DNA of 64,000 nucleotides from Cryptomeria japonica (taxonomy: Eukaryota > Streptophyta > Pinopsida > Cupressales > Cupressaceae). A model generated the notes under the pieces. The model was not told the origin of the DNA and searched no databases. It was given only the letters and a program-made list of their open reading frames with translations. The DNA is taken from contig NC_081406.1 of NCBI RefSeq assembly GCF_030272615.1, positions 142,321,299 through 142,385,298 on the forward strand. Reading direction: 5' to 3'. Made by a program: the position numbers and the translations under genes. Positions 35,192 to 46,397 of the stretch are shown one piece after another. Position 1 is the stretch's first letter, and every line of letters begins with the position of its first letter.

Positions 35192-35693
35192 CTAAGGGCC
35201 ATCATGAGATAATAAGGGAGTAACCTTTCCATTAATGCGATAAAAAAATAATTTCTCCTTAGCCTCCAAAGACATATTAATTTCACCTTGCCACATGATA
35301 GGGGCCGATAAATTAACTCCTATGTTGGCAAAAGTGTCTGCCACCTTATTTCCTTCCCTATAGGTATGAGTTATGAGACACCTATCCAAACCTTCAATAA
35401 TTTTAAGGGCCCTTATAATAATATTTTTTTATTTTCCAAGAGGGCTTAACCAAACCTTTTAGACACTTGCTAATGTTTAAGGAGTCCCCCTTTATCCAAA
35501 CTTTTTTCAATTGCAATTTCTCAATAATTTTAAGGCTTTCCATAGCTTCCATAGCTTCAGCTATGTGATTGGTTTGGGAACCTAGAGGCAAGGCCACTAT
35601 AGCCAAAAAAAGCCCTTTTGAATCTCTTACCACCCCCCCCCCCCCAGCTGGCCTAGGGTTCCCCTTAGCTTCCCCATCGAAATTAACTTTCAC
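35192..35693 (-). pseudogene. LINE ORF2, RNase H domain
   Basis: The C-terminal RNase H of ORF2 degrades the RNA template. KVNFDGEAKGNPRPAGGG gives the first Asp, HIAEAMEAMESL the Glu, IKGDSLNI the second Asp, and, after a frameshift near 35400, YREGNKVADTFANIG the last Asp, so all four catalytic positions are present. A run of 14 C on the plus strand (35632-35645) encodes the Gly-rich loop. It is followed by ~180 bp and then ORF3. Confidence 0.9.
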
Positions 35694-36690
35694 CCATCTC
35701 TCTAGAGGGTGATTCTAGATAGCATCATCTCTAGATTTCTTTGCTTTGAACTTGCTAATATCATCCTCTAATCCCCACTCCATAGAGATCCTATTATCCT
35801 CCTTAGTAATAGAAGTGAAAGGAAATTAGCAGATACCACTACCTATTAAATTTATATTATCTTTGATGGACCGACACACCTTGTCAAAAACAATCCAAGT
35901 AGTGCAAAATGACTCCCTAAAGATTTTGTTGTTCCTTTCCTTCCAAACATTCCAGAAGACACCGGGAAACAACAAGGACCAAAGGATTTTGATAAAAGAT
36001 TTGGAAGAGGGATACCTCCATTGAACAATTAAATCTTCCACCTTATCTAGGAAGACCCAAACAATCTTCTACTTATGCAAAATCATGCCCCAAATCTTCA
36101 TCATGACAGGGCAATGAAGCACAAGGTGAGAGACAGATTCTTTAGCATTGAGAGTTAAGTGACATCTATTTGGAATCAAGAATCCTCTCTTACGTAAATT
36201 GTTAGTAGTAAGGATTTTATTTTGGAGAAAAAGGTAGAAGAAGATATTAACTTTAGGGGTGAGGTTTTGGATCCAAGCCTTAGCCCAAACATGAGGATGG
36301 GGCAGGGGAGAGACCATCTTTCTAACAATAGAGGCCACAGAGAAGGAACAATCTGGTGTCAACCTCCAAATTAAAGTATCTTCAACTAGAGGATTAACAA
36401 ACAAGGATAGCAAGGCCTGCTGGAATGGAGAAAAGACAACACTAATTTCCTCCAAATTAACCCAAGAAGACATCTGCCAATAGTCAGAGGCAAAATGGCC
36501 AAATATAGCCTTGCAAATATTGATAAAGGGTAATAGATCTGGGCACAAACAGAGAGGTTCATCAAAAAGCCATACATCTTCCCAACATTTGATGCTAGAA
36601 CCCTTTCCTAATACCAAGCTAGCTCCAACTTCAGCCACCCTTTAAGCCTTGAGAATGCTATTCCAGATGAAGGAACCATGTGGGATATCA
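35694..36690 (-). pseudogene. LINE ORF2, zf-RVT and connector
   Basis: The minus-strand frame 36638-36069 holds LVLGKGSSIKCWEDVWLFDE, WRLTPDCSFSVASIV, KVNIFFYLFLQNKILTTNNL and RCHLTLNAKESVSHLVLHCP, the typical region after the RT that ends in the Cys/His zf-RVT motif. A second piece (36041-35826, VFWNVWKERNNKIFRE) is the usual WKERN connector before RNase H. N1 interrupts the ORF just upstream, between 36690 and 43444. Confidence 0.88.
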
Positions 36691-37592
36691 TGTTGGGATC
36701 TATGAACACTGAGCGGGGGGGGGGGGGTGAATCAGTGTTATGCCAAAATGAATAGTTTTTAACTTCCTAAACCATGCATGTATGTACTGGTAAAAACACA
36801 AGCATATAACATAAATGAACACCATAACACAAATAATTTATATGTGGAAAACCTCAATGAGGAAAAATCACAGTGGGATTTGTGACCCACAATATCAGTT
36901 CACTGGCCATATGAAAAGATATTACATAAAACAGGGTCCTGCACTTGTAGGAAGGCACACTGCGTAGAGCATACTGCTCATCACTAAAGAGCCTCATTGA
37001 CTACAAGCTTTCTGCCAAAGTAAATTACTAAAAATAAACTCAAGAGTGCATTTTCTATGCTAGATAGAGTTCTGGTTCTGGTTCTGCTCTGTACCGGTTC
37101 ACAAACTTGAACTATTATCGATATTACTTCTCCTCCAAGAATGCTTTCCAAGCTATCTATAGATCATTGCATGATATAATGTTCGCATACAAAAATGATC
37201 TCCATACATAAATTTCACATCTCATAGTTTTTCTATACCTATATATGTCTATCTCTATTCGATCACAATACCATCATCTCATCATATTTTAAATTGACCT
37301 AGTAGACTAACTTATATACATATTACACATGATATGCCTTATGTCAGCTTACAATGCATTTACAAAAGATATTCAATGTCGGCCTCAACAATAATTACAA
37401 AATGATTTACTAAATAAATCTTCCTTGATGTCGACTTCCTTGGAGTATTGATGCCGGTGCCGATGTAGGCATGAATGCTTCCAATGCTGATATCTACCGG
37501 TATATGCCTCCTAGTGCCGGTTTGTGACTTCCCTCAGATCTTGTTGCCATCAATGACAATAAAATGAATCCAATGAGTGTCAACTGCCAACA
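36691..37592 (-). repeat. 3' LTR of N1
   Basis: On the minus strand it runs TGTTGGCAGTTGACAC (37592) to ...GATCCCAACA (36691). It contains a 13-14 G run near 36714-36727 (plus strand), the tggaaaacctcaatgagg block, and three gttctg-type hexamers near 37070. Confidence 0.93.
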
Positions 37593-37740
37593 ATCTCCCC
37601 CTTTGGCATTGATGACAACACTCATGTAAAAAATGGATTCCCTGCCAGTGTGCTCCCCCTGAGCAATACACTCCATATACTCCATCTTATAATATTTTCT
37701 TTGATATCTTTCACATATGTACATACTCCCCCTTTGACAT
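37593..37740 (-). promoter_or_regulatory. Polypurine tracts of N1
   Basis: On the plus strand atctcccccttt (37593-37604) adjoins the LTR. Further tracts are at about 37651 (ctccccctgag) and 37726 (ctccccctttgac), each the complement of the aagggggag motif seen in the other copia elements. Confidence 0.8.
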
Positions 37741-37791
37741 TAATGCCAAAGATCAGTGAAAGAATAAAAGAATGAAAGAATACTATTAGTG

Positions 37792-40700
37792 TCACTCGAG
37801 CTTAGTCATCTTCAAGATTTCTGGGTATGCCTTTTGTAGTAACTGAAGATACATGTCCCAGCCCGATTTGAAAGTATCAGATACCGATGCAAGTCCACTG
37901 AGTAAGTGGGCAAATGATTCCTTCTCCTGGGTATCTATCGGTGTGGGTTTTGCTAGCATATCCATGCATTCTTTCTTGTGAACACCCAATGAATCAAGTC
38001 TAGGGCTTACCAATCCTCTTAAATTTCTTGCTCTCCTTATGAATTTATCTTTCTCCTTCTCAAAGCAAAAACTTGGTTCTCCAAGGATAAAATTTGTCCA
38101 TCAACAGATGTAGTTAGTGCAGCCAATCCATCAAAAGAGTTAGCAATATTAGCCATTTTGTCATATAGCTCTTTCAATCTGCTATCTACATTGGCTGTAA
38201 GATTTCCCAAATTACAACATACTCTGTAGATATTAGTACATTATTTTAAACAAGTTTCAATGGGAGTAAGCTTGTCTTCTATTTTCTTCTTCCCAGTTTC
38301 TATGAGTTGATCAAAAGTTGCTCTTTTAGTTGCAGAGAAACTGTCCAAAGCCCGTCGATCTGCAATTTGTCTTAAAAATTGATAATTATTTGATATGTGC
38401 TCTATTAAAGTCTTGAGCTTACTGGAAGGGATTTCTCCATCCTCAATCTGATAGTCAAGCATTATTCTATGTAGTACAGAGACCGATTGATCAATTAACC
38501 CTTTGTCTACAGTTCCTTCCTTTAGCAATTTCTGAGTGGACATCATCAGTAATTTGTTGGACAACTCAAAGACAGATTTCTTCTTGACCTTAGAAGTGTC
38601 AATTGCCAAAACTCTTGTTGGGGAATCAATTTTACCTGCTGGGATGGACTCAGTTGATTTTACCTTGTCCATCTCAACCTCTATTGCACCGGTGGCTTCG
38701 CCACTTGGTGCAGTATCAGTTACTACCGGTGGAGTATCATCCATAGTGTTTCCAGTGCCCTGTACATTCTCTTGCTCACAATTGGTCTATGCCGGTACAT
38801 ACTGTACACTCTCTTTAACTACCGGTTGTGGTTGTGCCAAAATTGGAGTTGAACTGCCCAAAATACCCTTTCCTTTTGATTTGTCAGGAATGGTGGGGGA
38901 TGTTGCCTTTGTAAATTCTTCTTGAGATGTGAGAAAGTCTAGGTTTTTTAGAAATAATTTTGTCCATCCCTTACTTGTCTCATTTATCACCTCATTTAAT
39001 CTTCCCATCATAAGGCTTATCTGCTAGTTTTTACTACTGAAAATTGTCCTATTAGAAATATCTTTACATCTTTTCATCTCTCATCTCTTCATTATTTATA
39101 GTACCACATTGTTCCAAAAGTGCAACTTCCTTAAATTCCCTATCCCTCTTGATAGCATCAAGTCTTCTAGCCTCAAGTTTATTATACAAGGATAAAGGTA
39201 TTTCCTTCAAAATTTCAACTAAGGATATCTTTTAGATGTCTATATACAGTAAAATAGCCTCTTCTAACTCATTTTGCTTATTTTCTTCAAAATCTTTATA
39301 ATACTTTGATATATTCTTTAATATTCCATCTTTTGTAACTTCATAAATAATTTCAACACAGGTCATTGTTGTCTTACCATTTCCAGTATCATCACCCTTC
39401 TGCTTTTTGCTTGTGGTTGCTGGTGTGACTGGTTTCCTCTTTTGTATAGGCTTCCTTACCAGTGGAAGAGGTGCAGTGGGCCGAGCTTCCTTTCTGACAA
39501 GTCTCCTCCTAGGTTCCACCTTCTGTTTCTCTACCGATAGTTTTACCACATTCTTCCTTTGCACCCTTCTGAAAGCCAGAGGTTCATTATCTTCAGGATC
39601 AAAATCAGAAGTGATAGGGGAAATGTGAAATTATGGCTTCTTCACTTCTTTAGTAGCAACCTCTAACGGTTTGATTGACTATTTAGATTTAGAGCCCAAT
39701 AGAGTGTCTATCTTATGTAGCACATCTTGTACATATGTAGACATCTTCTCTATTTTCTTTTCTCTTCTCTTCCCGTTAAAACTTGTTTTTACTTCAAGAG
39801 TCTTCTCTCCTGCTATACCAAAGTGTTCTGTCTTATCATCTAATGGGGCATCTAACAACATCTTTGCATAAATTTCAAAGATACTATCATCCACCTCATA
39901 TCAAAGCTTAGTAATCTAGATTTTCCTGGGTTCAATTGCTTCCATGAGAGTTTTATTAGTTTTCACCATGAAACATATGTTAGTGGAATACTTCTCCATA
40001 ATACTCTTTGAAATTCTCTCCCTTTTCCCCAGGTTTTCTTGAAATGTCTTAAAATACCCCCAAAGTTTCTCATCTTTGTTGGTACCAAGACCAGTGATAG
40101 CTATCTTGATCTGCATACCTATCGGTATGTCATGAGCCCATTGCTTCTTTCCTAAACTGGGTAGCTCATTCAGGAAGTAAAGCATTAAACAAATAATCAA
40201 GTTTCCATATCTGAAAGTGCCTTTCTTAGTTCCTTTGATCTTAGTAAGGTTTAGCATCAATTCACTCCTCATCCATTCACATAAGTCATACTTCACATTA
40301 TTCCTTAGCATCTGATATGCAACATGAATACATGAACTTGCAATAGAATTCAATCTGTTGGATTGAGTTACCTTATATCCTATGATCATGCTTGCAAACT
40401 TTATGTCCATGTCGGTTATTGTGCTTATCCTCATTGATCTGCTATCAGATGTAGCACCAATGAGTTTTTCAACCTTTGTGTTGGAATTTTTCTTACCAGA
40501 TTCTTGTCCTACCCTGGGTAAGCCGGTGACAACCTAAATTGCCTCCTTCGTGATCATGTAGGGTCTGTCTAACCAAATGATTTCATTGTCAACCCTGCTC
40601 AGAATGTATTTGATCACCTCATCCTTGAATTCTGGTATGTACAGAATACCAGTTAACCCTAGATCCTCAATTACTTTGAATTCTAGTTTGATCATTCTGG

Positions 40701-40980
40701 TGTCTCCTAGTATCACTGATTGATACATTCTTTTAATGTCTTCGATGCCCAAATCCTCAAGAGTGCAGTGAATGTATGCCCTCACATCTTCAACATACAT
40801 TACTTCATCAGGAACCCTAGAAAATGCTCCCGCACAGTCTTCCTTCTTGGCAATTTTGGGAACCTCCTTAAAGACTGGCCTTAACCTATCCTTGACTTAG
40901 ACAATGGTGGGATTTTAAATAAAAGTAGGTGCTGAAGATCCAGATGCGATGTCGAGAAATACCTGAGAGTGAATGCTAGT
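37792..40980 (-). pseudogene. Extra ORF of N1, unknown function
   Basis: The minus-strand reading passes through open segments 40800-40534, 40434-39916, 39894-39679, 39564-39232, 39011-38787, 38744-38241 and 38013-37792, about 1,000 codons in all, separated by stops and a few slips. The N-terminal part has MYVEDVRAYIHCTLEDLG and WLDRPYMITKEAI-VVTGLP. A middle domain has DLCEWMRSELMLNL and FRYGNLIICLMLYFL. Then come a basic linker (VEPRRRLVRKEARP) and a helical C-terminal part homologous to the S1 ORF. The RPYMIT.EAI..VTGL style is widespread in plant proteins labelled as putative transposon proteins; its function is unknown to me. Confidence 0.75.
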
Positions 40981-40999
40981 GGACGATTGAGTGCTTTAG

Positions 41000-41300
41000 A
41001 TAATCGCTCAAAATCCTCTCTCAATGCTTTTCTCTCTCTTAATTCACATTTACTTTTCTCTAATTGCTTGAATGCTTGGTGAGTGAAAGCTAATTCACTT
41101 ACCCTCTTTTATTAGTGAATAAAAACCCTAACTTTCTGTAATTAATGCTTCACCAGCAACCTTACGGATGCCAGTTTCATAGTTATGTGTTTGGGTAACC
41201 TTCATCAATGATGAACACATTTCTCTAGATCTCTTTAGATCTCTTTTGGGGTAATATGCAAAATTTAACAGTGACTTTTCCAACCCCTAAGTTTTATGCC
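41000..41300 (-). other. N1 spacer between gag and extra ORF
   Basis: No ORF. In autonomous copia elements the whole of pol (about 3 kb or more) would sit here; only ~300 bp of AT-rich sequence is present. Confidence 0.7.
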
Positions 41301-42431
41301 TTAGTTACCAGTGGAATTTCTTGCCGGTGGAGGAATACCTTGTTCTACCGGTGGATTTGCTGGTATAGATCCTTCTCCACTTTGTTCTTCAGATTTTCTA
41401 ACCCATCTCTTGGCGTGATCTTGTTGTATTTCATCTACCTTTTGCTTTCCTTTCTCATTATTAACTGGTCGAGTTTTTCTTTTGCAATACTTAACAATAT
41501 GACCTATTTGTTTGAATGCATAGCATGTAACATTGTTCTTCTGAATTGCTTTTACATATCTGGTATTATTATTTCTTGAGCTACAATGATTAGAAAAATG
41601 TCCAAACTTTCCACATGCATGACATTTAACATTCATTCTACAATCTTCTGATCTATGACCATATTTCTTACAGTTTGTGCATTGACCGGGAACAAAATTA
41701 TAGTTTTGATTTGCCTTATTTCTATATTGTTTAGCCATATGCCCAAATTTATTGCAAACAAAACATCTACCATTGAATTTATAAGCATTAGATTGCCTTA
41801 CTGGTTTCCTCTATTTTGATGAGTTCTGCATACCGGTTGTCTGATCTTCATTAGCAGTACCAGATCTTTCACCTTGTACAAATCCAAGTCCTCTAGAATC
41901 ATCAATCTATCTTTGTCTTTTCAGTAAGTCATCCAACTGTGCAACATTGATCCTAAACTTTTCTTTATACTCACTTGCAGTAGTTAGATCATCTCTTAGA
42001 GTAGTTACTTGTCTTTCAAGTTCTTGTTCATTATTCCGAGAGTGTGCCAAATTAGTCCTCAACAGATTATTCTCATGAGTCAATCTTCCACATTAATCAA
42101 ACTTGTTCTTTAGAGATATAAAAAGATTATCTTCCTTCTTCTTTTTGTCCTCAATATCTTTTGATAACCTCATTGTCAGATCTTGCATTTCATTCTTCAT
42201 GAGCATGTTTGCTTGACTTAGTTTCTGACATTGTTCCTTAAGAGCATTATTCTCCTCATCATCCAGTTGTTGCAGAAGTTCTTTTCTCTTGGCTTGAGTA
42301 GATGATAACCTTTCTTGCAAGATAAGAATGAATTCATTTGTAGAATTCAATTCTTCTTCTAATTTCAATTTCTTCATCCTTTCAGCATCATAATCCTCAA
42401 GAGCCATCTCAAGTTGCTTCTCCATAGCCAT
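41301..42431 (-). pseudogene. gag-like protein of N1: coiled coil plus four zinc knuckles
   Basis: From ATG 42431 (MAMEKQLEMALEDYDAE) the minus-strand frame encodes ~110 residues of strong coiled coil. After a stop at 42093 it continues with LTHENNLLRTNLAHS, FRINVAQLDDLL and DDSRGLGF, the latter like the C-terminal gag segment of Sireviruses. Then come four CCHC units: CFVCNKFGHMAKQY (last Cys lost), CTNCKKYGHRSEDC and CHACGKFGHFSNHC (intact), and CYAFKQIGHIVKYC (second Cys lost). Typical copia gag has one. The usual gag core N-terminal to the coil is missing, as the ORF starts ~60 bp after the primer site. It probably binds RNA for packaging. Confidence 0.85.
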
Positions 42432-42491
42432 GTTTAAAGAGTTCAGTTTCAGGATCTTCCTCAAGATGTTAATCTTCTTCCGAGGTAGCAA

Positions 42492-42503
42492 GGTCTGATA
42501 CCA
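42492..42503 (-). promoter_or_regulatory. Primer-binding site of N1
   Basis: The minus strand reads TGGTATCAGACC two bases after the 5' LTR, one base different from the TGGTATCAGAGC of copia A and C (initiator tRNA-Met type). Confidence 0.88.
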
Positions 42504-42505
42504 AT

Positions 42506-43443
42506 TGTTGGGATATGAGAACATTGAGAGGGAGGGGGGGGGGGTGAATCAGTGTTTTTCTGGAATGAACAGTTTTTAACTTTCTAAACCATGCATGTAT
42601 GTACCAGTAAACAAATAAGCATATAACAAGAAGCAAATAAACCATCCACATAAATGAACACCATAACACACATAATTTTTAAGTGGAAAACCTCAATGAG
42701 GAAAAACCACGATGGGATTTGTGACCCACAATATTAGTTCACTGGCCATATAAAAAGATATTACATAAAACATGGGCCTCCACTTGCAGGAAGGCAAACT
42801 GCCTAGAGCACACTGCTCATCACTAAAGAGCCTCACTGACTACAAGATTTATGCCAAAGTAAATTACTGAAAATGAACTCAAGAGTGCATTTGCTATGCT
42901 AGATAGAGTTCTAGTTCTAGTTCTAGTTCTAGTTCTGCTCTGTACCAGTTCACAAACTTGAACTATTACTGGTATTACTTCTCCTCCAAGAATGCTTTCC
43001 AAGATATCTATAGATCATTGCATGATATAATGTTTGCATACAAAAATAATCTTCATACATATATTTCGCATCTCACAGTTCTGCTATACCTATATATGTC
43101 TATCTCTATTCCATCACAATACCATCATCTCATCATATTTTAAATTGACCTAGCAAACTGACTTATATACCCATTACACATGATATGCCTTATGTAGGCT
43201 TACAATGCATTTACAAAAGATATTCAATGTCGACCTCGATAATAATTACAAAATGATTTACTAAATAAATCTTCCTTGATGTCGGCTTCCTTGAAGTATT
43301 GATGTCGGTGCCAGTGTAGGCCTGAATGCTTCCAATGCTGGTATCTGCCGGTATATGCCTCCTAGTGCCAGTTTGTGACTTCCATCAGATCTTGTTGCCA
43401 TCAATGACAACAAAATGAATCTAGCGAGTGTCAATTACCAACA
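42506..43443 (-). repeat. 5' LTR of N1
   Basis: On the minus strand it runs from TGTTGGTAATTGACAC at 43443 to ...CATATCCCAACA at 42506. Compared with the 3' LTR it has a longer hexamer array (gttcta, 42908-42937) and a ~20-bp extra segment near 42635. Otherwise the pair differ by scattered substitutions. Confidence 0.93.
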
Positions 43444-43448
43444 TATCA

Positions 43449-45236
43449 TAGGACTAAAAGAAGGACACTATATTAGGGACACCATTAAGGTATTTGCTGA
43501 ACCACACCAAATTCCATTCCTTCTTTTCACCATAAGTCCTCCAGACCTATTTAGCTAACAAAGCATTATTAAAGTCTTTTATAGCCCTTAAGCCAAGACC
43601 CCCCAAGGCTTTAGGTAAGCATACCTTCTCCCAGGCAACCAAAGACATTCTTCTCCTATCTTCAACTCCATAGCACAAAATCCTATTCTGAATCTTCTCA
43701 ATTGCTTCAACAAATTTGGAGGGGATCATAAATAAAATCAAAGCATAAATAGTTATATTTTGAAGCAAATATTTCAAGAGCTGCAATTTCCTAGCTTGAC
43801 TAAGCAAGGCACCTTTCCATCCTACTAGTTTCTTATTGAATTGATCCACAATAGAGCTCCAAAAGGTGTCAAGAGGGGAGGATCCCAATGATAGTCCTAA
43901 TTAAATTGAAGGAAAGGAATCCACAACACATCCAATGATGTCAGCTATTTTTCTCTGCCTTCGAGGAGGAGTATTGATGAAGAAGATAGACATCTTATTC
44001 CAATGGATAATCTGACCAAAAGCTTTGGAATAGATTTGCAAAGCACCTTTGAAAGATCTAGCTTCATTGACAGTAGCAGACCCAAGGTGGATGGTATCAT
44101 CCACAAATTGCTGGTGTGAGCAAACAAGATTGGAAGATGAAGGCCTCACTCCTTTGATTACCCTAGTAATGATCAACCTTTGAAGATTCTGCCAAGATAG
44201 TAAACAAGATGGGGGAGATGGGATCCCCTTTCTTAATCCTCTCAAAGGATTAAAGAATCTAGAGGGGGAGCCATTAATGATAACAAATAAAAAAGGAGTA
44301 GAGATAAGTTACCAAATAATACAGTAAACTCTGTCATCAAAACCGCAAGCTTCGAGGATTCTTCTCAAAAAACACCAATCAACTTTGTCATAGGCTTTAG
44401 CAAGATCTAGCTTAATAAGAAATCCACCTTTCTTAGAGACATCTAGAGAATGAATATTCTCATGAACCATAATAATAGAATTCAGGATTTGCCTACCCGG
44501 AATGAAGCCATTCTATTGCGAGGAGATGAGGGAGGGAATGGCAACCAACAACCTATAAGTGACAACCTTGGATATAATCTTGTACAAAGAGTTACAAAGA
44601 CTAATAGGTCTAAATTTTTCCATAGAGTCTGCCCAAGGGATTTTAGGAATAAGAACCAAAAAAGTTGAGTTGACCTCCTTAAGGAGAGATTTAAACTCAA
44701 AGAATTCCTTAACAACATTATCAATATCCTTCTCAACTATGTGCCAAATGGAATGGAAGAAAAATATGGGATACCCATCTAGACCAGGGGCTTTATCTCC
44801 CTGAAAGGAAAAGACAACCTTTTTGATCTCCTATGTAGTAGGAATAACCGATATGCATTTATTTTGATCAGCCCCAATAACTTTTAGAATATTTCCCAGC
44901 AAAGTATCCTAACTTTTCAAACAAAGATTAGACTCAACACTCAAAAGAGAAGCAAAAAAGTAGACAACCTCAACAATTATCTCCTCCTCTTTTTTAATGA
45001 TATTACCATCTCTCACCAACTAGGATATTCTATTTGTAGCTTTATGTTTCATAGTAGACATGTGGAAGTATTTGGTGTTTTTTTATCCCCCACAAAAAGC
45101 CACAGAGCTCTCGACCTTTGTCTCCAAAATTCTTTCTCATTGGCAATGATACTTTGATATCTGGAAAGGATTTTATTTTATTTATCTCTTGAAACAAACT
45201 TGAATCCCTCTTTCTGAATACTATCCTGAACCTATT
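43449..45236 (-). pseudogene. LINE ORF2, reverse transcriptase
   Basis: This RT uses target-primed reverse transcription. Minus-strand motifs spread over three frames, in order: SFQGDKAPGLDGYP (near 44800), FRPISLCNSLYKIISK (near 44590), GFIPGRQILNSI (near 44500), KLDLAKAYDKVDW (near 44390), RGLRKGIPSP (near 44240) and the catalytic HQQFVDDTIHLGSA (near 44110), where FVDD replaces the usual FADD. WKGALLSQARKLQLLKYLLQ and WEKVCLPKALGGLGLRAI (43820-43580) follow. The ORF stops at the N1 insertion and continues at 36690. Confidence 0.9.
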
Positions 45237-46149
45237 TTAACTCCATTTGTAAAGCAGAGTAGCAAAAATGTCTCCAAAGACCTCTTTATTCCAAGTTTTG
45301 GCATTGTCCTTGACAAATCTTAAATTTTTAACAACTTTAAACATCATAGTGCCCTCCACATTGATATTCCACCATATAAAAATATTTTCCTCCAAGGAAA
45401 GGTGTGATAACCATATTTTCTCAAATCTGAAAGGAAAGTTGCATTTTTTAATGAGAGCATCAACAGTGAAGGATATGGGGAAATGATCTGACCAACCTCT
45501 ATTGATAGTAGACAAAGAGCAATGATATTTAGAGAGCCATTAATTCAGAGATCTATCCAACCTTACCTAGATCAATTCAACACCATCCCTCCTATTAAAC
45601 CATGTATAGGAAGCCCCTTGCAACTCCACATAAAAAAGAGCCGAATTATTGATAAACTCCATTAGATCAACTTTGCTATCCAAATGTGCTTGAGATCCCC
45701 AAAAAATTTCTACATCCTGGAGAGGAGTATTAAAATCTCCCATGATCAACCAACTTTCATGAGCAAAAAAACTCCTCTTCTCCTCAAATTCTTCAAAACT
45801 TATACCTAGCCGCCTTCGTATTGGGGGCATAAATTTTAGATAAAACCCAAGAGAAATCATGCCTTATATGATTTAATCTTACAGAGATCAAGTTACTATA
45901 AACTTCAATAACCTCACCATCAATGGTTTTCTTGTTCCAGAAGATAGCAACACCACCAGAAGCTCCATCAGAGCTGCTACCAATAGCTCCTCCAAATTTG
46001 AAAAGGTTAACTTTTTCCACTTTTTCTTTACTCATCTTAGTTTCTTGAATTAAAACAACATCCAGCTTATGGTCTCTTATCAGATTCCAGAGAATATCCT
46101 ATTTATGGTGGCCATTAAGGCCCCTTATGTTCCAAGAAATAATCTTCAT
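45237..46149 (-). pseudogene. LINE ORF2 start, endonuclease domain
   Basis: ORF2 opens at ATG 46149 with MKIISWNIRGLNG, the usual start of plant L1 ORF2. This AP-like endonuclease nicks the target DNA. Catalytic blocks visible: SWNIRG (Asn), QETK (Glu), WLIMGDFN (Asp/Asn), YTWFNRR and WSDHFPI (Asp-His). A TAG follows HHK near 46100 and the frame slips near 45830. The spacing matches a normal EEP domain, so only small lesions have occurred. Confidence 0.92.
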
Positions 46150-46397
46150 TTTTTGCTTGGGGAACAGGTTTCCCCGATAGTCTGATGCCTCCCATCAACA
46201 ATGTTTTGTTTGCCTTCAAATTCTCTATGCCACCTAGCTGATTTCCTACCTAGTGGAGATTTAGAATGTCCAACATCCGCTTTAGCCCTAGTTCTGGTAT
46301 GCACCCCACTATTAGGACCCATTTTCTTATTTTTCTTTCTTCCAATTGATGTAAAATATTCTTCATCTTCTTCTCCTTTACCAACATATTTTTTATC

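Larger units (their letters stand above)
36691..43443 (-). mobile_element. Non-autonomous copia-type element N1: gag plus extra ORF, no pol
   Basis: Complete ends: LTRs 42506-43443 (5') and 36691-37592 (3') on the minus strand, TG...CA, with the exact TSD tatca (36686-36690 and 43444-43448). The primer site lies at 42503-42492 and purine tracts next to the 3' LTR. The 4.9-kb interior encodes a coiled-coil/zinc-knuckle gag-like protein (42431-41301) and a long extra ORF (about 40980-37792). No protease, integrase, RT or RNase H motif is seen in any frame. It sits in ORF2 of the LINE and is therefore younger than it. Confidence 0.93.

Noticed and set aside
38536-38925. Plus-strand ORF of 129 codons
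   Set aside because: A shadow of the extra ORF of N1 on the minus strand.
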